From assembly GCA_964486145.1 (NCBI GenBank), contig CAZAMT010000014.1, positions 1 through 32,971 of the forward strand: a stretch of DNA of 32,971 bases, written 5' to 3'. The translations under genes were made by a program, and so were the position numbers. The notes beneath the pieces are model-generated. The model was not told the origin of the DNA. It made no database searches and saw only the letters and a list, made by a program, of their open reading frames with translations. This stretch comes from CAZAMT01 sp964486145. GTDB taxonomy: Bacteria > Bacteroidota > Bacteroidia > Bacteroidales > JAAAOM01. Below, one piece after another: positions 1-6,610 of the stretch. The number at the start of each line of letters is the position of its first letter. The stretch's first letter is position 1.

Positions 1-276
1 CATTTTAGTGGAAGAAAAGAACATGGATTAAACTAACAAAACAGGTAAGTGGCAGTTTCGCAAATCACGAGATTGCTATTACTTCCTTCTACTGCTGCTA
101 CTGCCACTTTTAAGCAATTAATTTCTTTATTTATACTCAGTCCTTTCCACTAAATTCGCATTAGTACCAAAAATGGTAACTTTTAACAGAGTGGAAGGTT
201 AGATAGCCAGCCCCGGGATTGTTTCGGGGAAGTTTAACTTTTGAAAAGAACATTTTTCAATCCGGATCCTATGATT
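1..276. other. Non-coding left edge with concentric inverted repeats
   Basis: I see no credible reading frame here. Two perfect 10-bp inverted repeats are nested around the same centre: TTTAGTGGAA (4-13) with TTCCACTAAA (145-154), and AAGTGGCAGT (47-56) with ACTGCCACTT (100-109). A small hairpin with an ACGA loop lies inside at 60-76. At 163-181 a weak stem (AGTACCA with TGGT-A-ACT) is followed by TTTT. Two more short inverted repeats occur: CCCCG/CGGGG around 212-230, and TTGAAAA/TTTTCAA at 241-260. The arrangement suggests a rod-like RNA, but the strand, the 5' end and the family cannot be settled because the window begins here. Confidence 0.4.
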
Positions 277-1074
277 TTAATACTGCATCAAAAAATCATT
301 GAAATTCTGATCGTCATCGGGCGGACCTGTTCCTTTATCAATAATTTTTCCAAAGCGATAACCCAGCGACAAGGTTAGAAAAACAATGTTGTTATTGGAA
401 GTAGCCATGATTGGAACTTTTTTATAGAAAACGTCAAGTGTTACTCCGGTTTCAAGAGCTTGCACAACTTTATCAACTTTACTGAATTCAAAAGTTACGG
501 CAAGTTTTCCATAGCCTCCCGGCAGAAATTCCAATTCATTAAAACCTTTGAAAAATGAAGCCCTTCCGATGATGGTTGGATGATCATTTTCGGGAAATTT
601 ATCTACTATTCGCTCAGGTTCCGCAGCGTTTGAAATAAATTCATAATAAATGGGTTTGAGAATACCTACGGATAAACCTCCCATGTAAGAGAACCTTATG
701 GAGATTCCTCCTTTGTCAAATTTTCTGAATTGTTCGCGTTGAATTCCCATTCCGCCTCTCAGAGTATAAAAATTGTTCAATTTCCCGTAAACGAAACTTC
801 GTCCGTTTGGATATAGCGGACTCGGGCTTTTCTCCTCTTTGGAATGCTTGATGTGAACCAGGTCAACATCGTACACGGTTTTATTAAAAGCATTGATTCG
901 TTTACCATACCTGTAATTAATTCCCAGGCCATTGCTGTTAATGAAACCGGCAAAAGTTTGTTCATCACGGTAAAGGATTTTCTTTTGCTCGTCAATTTCT
1001 CCCTGGGTGAACACAGGTAAAGAATGTATACCAAATATGATAAATATGACTATTCGGATTCTTTTCATGTTCAT
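277..1074 (-). CDS. Conserved hypothetical secreted protein, probably an outer-membrane beta-barrel
   Basis: A 265-residue protein of unknown function. The N-terminus has two basic residues, a hydrophobic stretch of about 15 residues and a likely signal-peptidase site near FTQG (residues 22-25), so export is likely. The body alternates aromatic and glycine-rich short strands (GLGINYRYGKRI, LSLGYRFGKII near the C-terminus), as in small Bacteroidota outer-membrane barrels. The last residue is Tyr rather than the usual terminal Phe. Two Met codons lie three apart at the start; I use the first. A partial -7 box, TATCTTTA read on the minus strand, lies at 1087-1094. The gene is monocistronic, with the 41-codon lipoprotein gene upstream on the same strand. 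The envelope location is inferred from composition, and no specific role can be given. Confidence 0.7.
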   Translation of the reverse strand: MNMKRIRIVIFIIFGIHSLPVFTQGEIDEQKKILYRDEQTFAGFINSNGLGINYRYGKRINAFNKTVYDVDLVHIKHSKEEKSPSPLYPNGRSFVYGKLNNFYTLRGGMGIQREQFRKFDKGGISIRFSYMGGLSVGILKPIYYEFISNAAEPERIVDKFPENDHPTIIGRASFFKGFNELEFLPGGYGKLAVTFEFSKVDKVVQALETGVTLDVFYKKVPIMATSNNNIVFLTLSLGYRFGKIIDKGTGPPDDDQNFNDFLMQY

Positions 1075-1148
1075 TAATAATAAGCATAAAGATACTTATT
1101 ATTTAACACAAAAAAACCATTAGTGTTGTGGAAAGAGATGAAAAAGTG

Positions 1149-1274
1149 TTATGCGTTATCTGACTGCTCTGTCTCTGCCTGAGTATATGCGGGGCATTTT
1201 TTACTTCCTGCACAAGAACCAGCCAACATTGCAATTAAAAGGCATACTGAGAAAACATAAGCTAAACGTTTCAT
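1149..1274 (-). CDS. 41-residue lipoprotein with a KKCPAY motif
   Basis: This small gene is read directly from the minus strand: ATG at 1274-1272, TAA at 1151-1149, 41 codons. The product starts MKRLAYVFSVCLL, continues as a hydrophobic segment and reaches a lipobox, LAGSC, with the lipidated Cys at residue 21. The mature peptide is only about 21 residues: AGSKKCPAY followed by an acidic, Gln-rich tail. A second Cys at residue 27 could form a disulfide. Tiny lipoproteins with a Ser/Lys-rich linker and a CPAY motif occur in other Bacteroidota as far as I recall, but I know no function. It is shorter than most gene finders allow. The complete signal peptide and lipobox in frame argue that it is real. 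Confidence 0.7.
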   Translation of the reverse strand: MKRLAYVFSVCLLIAMLAGSCAGSKKCPAYTQAETEQSDNA

Positions 1275-1445
1275 GATTAAAGTTTTAAATTAATCAACCA
1301 ATGGTTGTAAAATTAAAATAAGTAAAATTAATAACTATAAAAATCAATATTTATTTTATCGATGAATACGGTTTTGCCACGATTATTGTTGTAAAAAAGT
1401 GATAAAAGTTTTGTTATCTTACTTTAATACCAGTTTTACAATGTT

Positions 1446-1453
1446 TAATTTTG
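1446..1453 (+). promoter_or_regulatory. Bacteroidota-type promoter of the nitroreductase gene
   Basis: The -7 box TAATTTTG matches TAnnTTTG exactly. A TTTA at 1423-1426, 19 nt upstream, is a three-of-four match to the -33 TTTG. Transcription would start near 1460, leaving a leader of about 18 nt before the ATG at 1478. Confidence 0.45.
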
Positions 1454-1477
1454 TTAGAAAAATAAAGCTAATAAGAA

Positions 1478-2230
1478 ATGATCAACACAATTTTAAATCA
1501 TCGATCGATAAGACAATTCAAGGAAAAAGATATTTCAGATGAAGTCCTTGATGAAATATTACTGGCTGCTACCAAAGCCTCAACTACCGGAAACATGCAG
1601 GTATACAGCATCGTAATATCCAAAAACCAGGAGATAAAAGAAAAATTATGGGAGTCGCATTTTAAACAGAAAATGGTAATGCAAGCTCCGGTGGTAGCCA
1701 CTTTTTGTGCCGACTTTAATCGCTTCAATAAATGGTGTAAGCAACGAAATGCCAATCCGGGCTACGATAATTTTCTGTCATTTTATACTGCTTCTATTGA
1801 TGCACTTCTTGCAGCACAAAATTTTTGTATTGCTGCGGAATACAAAGGTCTGGGCATTTGCTACCTGGGCACAACCACATACATGGCAGAAAAAATCATC
1901 AATATTTTAAATTTACCAACCGGAGTTGTACCTGTAACCACCGTTGTTGCAGGATATCCGGATGAATCACCTGACGTAACGGACAGACTGCCCCTTAAAG
2001 GAGTTGTGCATTATGATACCTACAAAGACTATACACCTGACGACATTGATGAAATTTATGAAGAAAAAGAATCGATGGACCTGACAAAAAAGCTACTGCA
2101 GGAAAATCAAAAAGAAACGCTGGCGCAGGTATTTACTGATAATCGCTATACGAAAAAAAACAATATCACTTTTTCGAAAAGTCTTATTCAAGTGTTAAAA
2201 AAACAAGGGTTCATGAATAATGAGGAATAG
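1478..2230 (+). CDS. NADPH-dependent nitroreductase/flavin oxidoreductase, NfsA/Frp type
   Basis: A 250-residue FMN enzyme of the nitroreductase family. Its natural substrate (quinones, nitro compounds, free flavin) cannot be read from the sequence. The N-terminal NHRSIRQFKEKDI is the FMN-phosphate-binding motif of the family. TGNMQ (residues 37-41) is the usual flavin-contact loop, and GLGICYLGTTTY near residues 124-135 is the second FMN site. The pattern LPTGVVPVTTVVAGYP followed by DRLPLKGVVHYDTY is typical of the NfsA/FRP branch, which uses NADPH. The length fits the family (about 240-250). No Shine-Dalgarno sequence precedes the ATG. The gene stands alone and converges on the LDH2-family gene, whose stop codon lies 6 bp away. 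It is probably cytoplasmic. Confidence 0.85.
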   Translation: MINTILNHRSIRQFKEKDISDEVLDEILLAATKASTTGNMQVYSIVISKNQEIKEKLWESHFKQKMVMQAPVVATFCADFNRFNKWCKQRNANPGYDNFLSFYTASIDALLAAQNFCIAAEYKGLGICYLGTTTYMAEKIINILNLPTGVVPVTTVVAGYPDESPDVTDRLPLKGVVHYDTYKDYTPDDIDEIYEEKESMDLTKKLLQENQKETLAQVFTDNRYTKKNNITFSKSLIQVLKKQGFMNNEE

Positions 2231-2236
2231 AACGGA

Positions 2237-3325
2237 TTATGAACCGGAGTTATGCGAAATCGGAATATCATATTTCTGAGAAATATGATTCAAACTATCC
2301 CATACTTTTGGTTGTAATGGAATGCCATTTGTTTTTCGTTTCGCTTCAATGATACGTTCTGGTTCTCCCGGAATAAGCACCTTCTGTTGCCCTTCAACCG
2401 TATTGGATTTCTGAAACCGGTTTATCCAGTTATCCATGTGCTTTTTAAACTCATCTGCAGGACGGAATGCGTCAATTCTGATGGCCCCCATAAAATGACC
2501 TATACCCTCCCCCACCTTTTCATCTCCGGGATTGAGAAAGGCTACAAACGGAGGAACCCAAGGGCCATAATTCGCACCAGACAATATTGCTGAAAGAATA
2601 TCAACCATAGCTCCAAGGCAATATCCTTTATGTCCTCCGTGATCTCCTCCGAGAGGTTTCATTGCTCCTCCCTTCTCCAGTATGTAAGGATCATTGGTGT
2701 CATGCCCGTTTGCATCCTGGGCCCAACCAGTTGGAACAGGTGCATTTCTGCGTTGCAATACTTCAAGTTTTCCGTTGGCGGCAGTTGTTGTAGCCATATC
2801 CATAACAAATGATGGTTCTGCACCGGCCGGAGCAGCGAAGCAAATAGGATTTGTTCCCAGCAATCGCTCTTTGGAATGTGTTGGTGCGACCAAAGGACTT
2901 GCATTGGTCATCGAAATACCAATCATGTTATAATTCAAGGCTAACATAGCATGATAGGCTGCAATACCAAAATGATTTGAATTATTCACACCTACCCAGC
3001 CGGTTCCCACCTGTTGTGCTTTTTTTATGGCCAGAAGCATGGCATTCGGCCCGGTAATCAATCCCAGACCTCTGTCGCCATTTATTCTGGCAGTAGAGGC
3101 AGTTTCATGCTCTATCTGAATATCCGGTTGTGCATTTGCCCTACCCTTTTCAAGTAGGTTGATATATCCCGGTAACCGAGCTACACCATGAGAATCAACG
3201 CCCCTTAAATCTGCCGAAACGAGCACATCTGTTGCCAGACGCGCATTTTCAGGGCTGAATTGCAGTTGTATAAATATATTTTCAACGAATTTAAATAAAT
3301 CGACATGCGAAATTTTCTTTTCCAT
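2237..3325 (-). CDS. Malate/L-lactate/ureidoglycolate dehydrogenase family (LDH2) oxidoreductase
   Basis: A 362-residue NAD(P)-dependent 2-hydroxyacid dehydrogenase of the LDH2/MDH2 fold, unrelated to the Rossmann-type malate and lactate dehydrogenases. Family landmarks are present: RGVDSHGVARLPGY (residues 41-54, with the conserved Ser45-His46 and Arg50), NNSNHFG (114-120, with the active-site His118), LGTNPICFAAPA, DMATTTAANGK and GDHGGHKGYCLGAMVDI. The substrate is unknown. Members oxidise malate, sulfolactate, ureidoglycolate or similar acids, and no neighbouring pathway points to one. The start at ATG 3325 gives the normal N-terminus. The SDR gene lies 17 bp upstream on the same strand, so the two are probably cotranscribed. 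Confidence 0.85.
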   Translation of the reverse strand: MEKKISHVDLFKFVENIFIQLQFSPENARLATDVLVSADLRGVDSHGVARLPGYINLLEKGRANAQPDIQIEHETASTARINGDRGLGLITGPNAMLLAIKKAQQVGTGWVGVNNSNHFGIAAYHAMLALNYNMIGISMTNASPLVAPTHSKERLLGTNPICFAAPAGAEPSFVMDMATTTAANGKLEVLQRRNAPVPTGWAQDANGHDTNDPYILEKGGAMKPLGGDHGGHKGYCLGAMVDILSAILSGANYGPWVPPFVAFLNPGDEKVGEGIGHFMGAIRIDAFRPADEFKKHMDNWINRFQKSNTVEGQQKVLIPGEPERIIEAKRKTNGIPLQPKVWDSLNHISQKYDIPISHNSGS

Positions 3326-3342
3326 ATAACTATACTGATGAA

Positions 3343-4116
3343 TTATTGGACAGATTCCTTGTGAATGGTTGATGCATTTGCCTGAGCAACAGGCATGATG
3401 AGCAATTCATTTATGTTAACGTGCGGAGGCCTTGTAACAACAAACAATACTGCTTCCGCAATATCATTTGCATACAGCGGTGTAAAACCATCGTACACTT
3501 TTTTTGCCCTTGCATCATCACCATGAAACCGGACATTCGAAAATTCAGTTTCTACGGCACCGGGAGCAACCGAAGTTACTTTTATGTTATTTTTTATTAG
3601 ATCTATCCTCATTCCTTTGGTTATCGCTTCTACGGCATGCTTGGTTCCGCAATACACGTTGCCTTTCTCGTAAGCTTCTTTTCCTGCGATGGAACTTACA
3701 TTTATTATATGCCCGCTGTTTCTTTCTACCATGCCTGGCAATACCTTCCTCGAAACATATAACAAGCCTTTAATATTCGTATCAATCATTTTTTCCCAAT
3801 CGTTTGTATCCCCTTCATGAATGTGATCCAACCCCGAAGCAAGACCAGCATTGTTAATAAGAATATCTATTTCCTTCCAGTCATCGGGTAATTGTTCTAT
3901 CATTTCTTCGGTCTGATCTTTATCACGAATATCAAAATTTAATTTTAAAACCCTGACATGATATTTTGTTGACAATTCATTGCTCAAATGATCCAAACGA
4001 TCTTTTCTTCGACCGGTAATGATTAGATCAAAATTATTAGCAGCAAGTATTTTTGATGTTGCCGCCCCAATTCCTGCCGTTGCACCTGTAATTAAAGCTA
4101 TTTTATTTGAACCCAT
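3343..4116 (-). CDS. NADP-type short-chain dehydrogenase/reductase (YdfG-like)
   Basis: A classical SDR of 257 residues from the start chosen here. The cofactor motif TGATAGIG lies at residues 10-17, GRR after the second strand suggests NADP(H), and NNAG is at 88-91. The catalytic set is Ser142 (NVSSIAG), Tyr155 and Lys159 (YCGTK). The C-terminal ANDIAEAVLFVVTRPPHVNI resembles YdfG, the 3-hydroxy acid/serine dehydrogenase group, but the substrate is not proven. The frame stays open upstream to 4200. I prefer ATG 4116 because the SDR fold begins right there and a -7 promoter box (TACCTTTG, minus strand, 4142-4149) lies inside the longer version. It is probably cotranscribed with the LDH2-family gene 17 bp downstream. 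Confidence 0.85.
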   Translation of the reverse strand: MGSNKIALITGATAGIGAATSKILAANNFDLIITGRRKDRLDHLSNELSTKYHVRVLKLNFDIRDKDQTEEMIEQLPDDWKEIDILINNAGLASGLDHIHEGDTNDWEKMIDTNIKGLLYVSRKVLPGMVERNSGHIINVSSIAGKEAYEKGNVYCGTKHAVEAITKGMRIDLIKNNIKVTSVAPGAVETEFSNVRFHGDDARAKKVYDGFTPLYANDIAEAVLFVVTRPPHVNINELLIMPVAQANASTIHKESVQ

Positions 4117-4141
4117 ATTACCTGATTTTAATATTTTTTGG

Positions 4142-4181
4142 CAAAGGTAATGCAATGGTAATGAATTACCAGTTATATTTG
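4142..4181. promoter_or_regulatory. Divergent promoter region with a palindromic operator candidate
   Basis: On the minus strand TACCTTTG (4142-4149) is an exact -7 box facing the SDR gene. On the plus strand TATATTTG (4174-4181) is an exact -7 box facing menG. Neither has a good -33 box. Between them lies the perfect palindrome GGTAAT-GA-ATTACC (4157-4170). A further GGTAATG at 4146-4152 is spaced one helical turn from the one at 4157, and another ATTACC lies at 4117-4122. Confidence 0.45.
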
Positions 4182-4222
4182 ACCCTGTAATATTTGCCAC
4201 TCAGATAATACCTCTTAACATT

Positions 4223-4942
4223 TTGAAAAAAACAAAGCAAATTAACAATGACAGTAAAAAAGTTCAGGTAAAGGCAATGTTTAATAGCATTGCACACAGA
4301 TACGACTTTTTAAATCATTTTTTATCACTTGGGATTGACCACTACTGGCGAAAAAAGGCAATTAACATGTTGAAAAACGACCAACCAAAAACAATTCTTG
4401 ATTTGGCCTGTGGTACAGCCGATCTATCCATTGCAAGTTTAAAATTAAAACCGGAGCAGGTAACGGGCATTGATATTTCAGAAAACATGGTTGAACTTGG
4501 TAAAAAAAAGATAAGAAAAATAAATGCTGAGGATATCATTGATTTAGGTGTTGGTGACTCTGAAGAACTGCCATTCGAAGAAAATTCATTTGATGCCATC
4601 ATTGTTGCTTTTGGAGTTCGAAACTTTGAAAACCTGCAGAAAGGGCTTATGGAAGCCCACAGAGTTCTTAAAAACGGAGGAAGAATGGTGATTCTGGAAT
4701 TTTCAAATCCGGAAACATTCCCGGTTAAACAGATATACCAGGTGTACTTCTCATCCATATTACCTGTAATTGGCAGGTTGTTTTCAAAAAATCAATCAGC
4801 CTATTCGTATCTTCCTAATTCTGTTAAAAAATTTCCACAGGGCAAACAATTTGCAGAGCAATTGAAATTTACCGGATTTCGAAATGTAGCATCAAAAAAA
4901 TTAACACTTGGCATTTGCTCCATTTACACCGGTATAAAATAA
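4223..4942 (+). CDS. menG: Demethylmenaquinone methyltransferase MenG/UbiE
   Basis: A SAM-dependent C-methyltransferase of 239 residues that makes menaquinone from demethylmenaquinone, the last step of the pathway. Both UbiE/COQ5 signatures are visible: YDFLNHFLSLGIDHYWRKKA (residues 27-46), and GVRNFENLQKGL with EAHRVLKNGG (131-153). The SAM-binding motif I is DLACGTAD (60-67). The start used is TTG at 4223, since an in-frame stop lies upstream at 4148-4150 and there is no ATG before residue 19. Starting at ATG 4277 would remove an N-terminal helix normally present in the family. It is divergent from the SDR gene and lies 93 bp upstream of porT. Organisms of this group generally use menaquinone, so menG is preferred over ubiE. 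Confidence 0.9.
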   Translation: MKKTKQINNDSKKVQVKAMFNSIAHRYDFLNHFLSLGIDHYWRKKAINMLKNDQPKTILDLACGTADLSIASLKLKPEQVTGIDISENMVELGKKKIRKINAEDIIDLGVGDSEELPFEENSFDAIIVAFGVRNFENLQKGLMEAHRVLKNGGRMVILEFSNPETFPVKQIYQVYFSSILPVIGRLFSKNQSAYSYLPNSVKKFPQGKQFAEQLKFTGFRNVASKKLTLGICSIYTGIK

Positions 4943-4994
4943 TATTCTGAATGTATTTTGATTTATTATTACCCTTACATTTTCTTCCTTGTAA

Positions 4995-5014
4995 ACTAAA
5001 AATACTATTTTAGT
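4995..5014. repeat. Palindrome upstream of porT
   Basis: The perfect inverted repeat ACTAAAA-ATACTA-TTTTAGT lies 21 bp before the porT start codon. It lacks the GC core and T-run of a terminator, so it could be an operator or merely an AT-rich coincidence. Confidence 0.3.
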
Positions 5015-5035
5015 GCGGTTTTCGTTAATACAATA

Positions 5036-5779
5036 ATGAACCGAATTTCAATTTTGATAATTTTGAAAAAACTGTCAGTTTTTATATTGTTAGCTTCTGT
5101 TTCTGTAGCCGTTCTTGCCCAAAAACCAAAAGTAAAGAATGACCCGGCATATGATTCACGTCCGGTGCATTTTGGTTTTACTCTGGGGCTAAACACGATG
5201 GATTATTCCATACGCCCGTCGCAATTTGCTTCAAGACAACCTTCCGATTCATTGATTGCAGATTTAACGAAAATTCAACCCGGATTTCATGTTCAGATGG
5301 TTTCCAGTTTTAAACTTGCCAATTACCTGACATTCCGTTTCTTACCCGGTTTATCATTTGGTGCACGACAAATTAAGTTCCGGGATTTACAAGGTGAAAG
5401 TGAGTTAGAGCATACCATGAGCATTGAATCATCGTACATTGAATTTCCCTGTTTATTAAAATACAAGGCCAAAAGGGTAAATAATTATGCACCGTATATC
5501 ATCGGTGGTGTTAATTTCAGGTACGATATTTCCGCAAAAAATGAATTTGCTGAAGATGGTGAAGTATATGTTCGTATGAATGCCTTCGATATTGCCTATG
5601 AGGCCGGGATCGGTATTGATTTTTACCTTCCCTATTTTAAATTTTCCACTGAACTAAAACTTTCAGCCGGAATATTAAATGTACTTTCGGGTGCCCAGCA
5701 TGAAGAATTTCCGATGTACACCAATTCCATTGACAAAATAAACTCAAGTATATTTATGTTATCCTTTCATTTCGAATGA
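5036..5779 (+). CDS. porT: PorT-family outer-membrane protein, type IX secretion
   Basis: A 247-residue outer-membrane beta-barrel of the PorT family. PorT (SprT in gliding flavobacteria) is required for the type IX secretion system. Residues 1-28 form a signal peptide ending at VLAQ. The mature protein opens with VHFGFTLGLNTMDYSI, the typical first strand, followed by QPGFHVQMVSSFKL and LTFRFLPGLSFGARQIKF. It ends SSIFMLSFHFE, with alternating aromatics in the last strand. The place next to menG and near an SpoU methyltransferase and tamL matches the arrangement I know from other Bacteroidota and supports the call. Assignment rests on family pattern and neighbourhood; no other T9SS gene is in the window. 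Its 3' end overlaps the converging methyltransferase gene by 13 bp. Confidence 0.75.
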   Translation: MNRISILIILKKLSVFILLASVSVAVLAQKPKVKNDPAYDSRPVHFGFTLGLNTMDYSIRPSQFASRQPSDSLIADLTKIQPGFHVQMVSSFKLANYLTFRFLPGLSFGARQIKFRDLQGESELEHTMSIESSYIEFPCLLKYKAKRVNNYAPYIIGGVNFRYDISAKNEFAEDGEVYVRMNAFDIAYEAGIGIDFYLPYFKFSTELKLSAGILNVLSGAQHEEFPMYTNSIDKINSSIFMLSFHFE

Positions 5780-6540
5780 GAGGTCTGCCGTCGGAATTCG
5801 GAGCATGTAATAGCAACTGCAGCAGATACATTCAACGATTCCATAGTATTATTCTCTCTTGGATAAGATGGTATTCGAATTTTATTCCTGATAAAACGCG
5901 CTACGGGGTTTGATATTCCTATGGATTCATTTCCAAAAAAAATAATTCCATGGTCGCTTAAATTAGATTGATAAATGTCATCACCCTCCAGAAATGTTCC
6001 ATAAACCGGGACATTTGAAGACAAAGAACATAACAAATCAACAAGATCAACATAATACACTTGAACCCTGAAAATACTCCCCATCGTTGCCTGAATCACC
6101 TTGGGGTTATACAAGTCAACAGTATCATTCGAACATATAACATGATTTATTCCAAACCAGTTGGCAATTCGAATAATGGTGCCAAAATTGCCGGGATCCT
6201 GCAATGAATCAATGCCTAAACATAATCCCCCATGTATCTTATTAGTTTTCAGTTTATTATCCCTCGTTGATGCAACTGCCAGTACTTTGTTTGGGGTTGT
6301 CAGACTTGAAATTTTTCTTAAATCCTGTTCAGTAATTTCATGGTATTTGGACATAAACGATTCATTACCAATCATCTTTTCGCCCCATTCCGGTAAACCA
6401 AAAATTTCATGGACATAAAAATCCGACTGCAGCAATTCTAACACCATTTTTTCTCCTTCAACTGTAAAGGAACCAGCTCTCTGGCGCCCTTTTTTGGTTT
6501 TAAGAAGCCTTATTTCCTTTATTTTGGTTTTGCTAATCAC
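5767..6540 (-). CDS. SpoU/TrmH-family RNA 2'-O-ribose methyltransferase
   Basis: A 257-residue SPOUT-fold enzyme that uses SAM to methylate a ribose 2'-OH in rRNA or tRNA; the target nucleotide cannot be read from the sequence. An N-terminal RNA-binding region (about 1-95, with FTVEGEKMVLE) precedes the catalytic domain. Motif 1 is DSLQDPGNFGTIIRIANWFG (111-130, with the conserved Asn118 and Arg124). Motif 2 is FFGNESIGIS (201-210), and motif 3 is TMESLNVSAAVAI (232-244), part of the knotted SAM site. The second glycine of the common GNEG is Ser here. The order of domains resembles RlmB/TsnR-like proteins. It converges with porT and is divergent from tamL. Confidence 0.85.
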   Translation of the reverse strand: MISKTKIKEIRLLKTKKGRQRAGSFTVEGEKMVLELLQSDFYVHEIFGLPEWGEKMIGNESFMSKYHEITEQDLRKISSLTTPNKVLAVASTRDNKLKTNKIHGGLCLGIDSLQDPGNFGTIIRIANWFGINHVICSNDTVDLYNPKVIQATMGSIFRVQVYYVDLVDLLCSLSSNVPVYGTFLEGDDIYQSNLSDHGIIFFGNESIGISNPVARFIRNKIRIPSYPRENNTMESLNVSAAVAITCSEFRRQTSHSK

Positions 6541-6560
6541 GGTTGTTCTGGTAAAAAATA

Positions 6561-6579
6561 TATCTTTGTCACAAAGATG
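6561..6579. promoter_or_regulatory. Overlapping divergent -7 boxes within a palindrome
   Basis: TATCTTTG (6561-6568, plus) is an exact -7 box for tamL. CATCTTTG on the minus strand (6572-6579) matches seven of eight positions for the methyltransferase gene. Both arise from one palindrome, ATCTTTG-TCA-CAAAGAT (6562-6578). The two polymerases could not both bind, so the promoters should be mutually exclusive. No strong -33 box is seen for either. Confidence 0.4.
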
Positions 6580-6610
6580 ATAAATTATTCTATTATAAGC
6601 ATTTCTAGGG

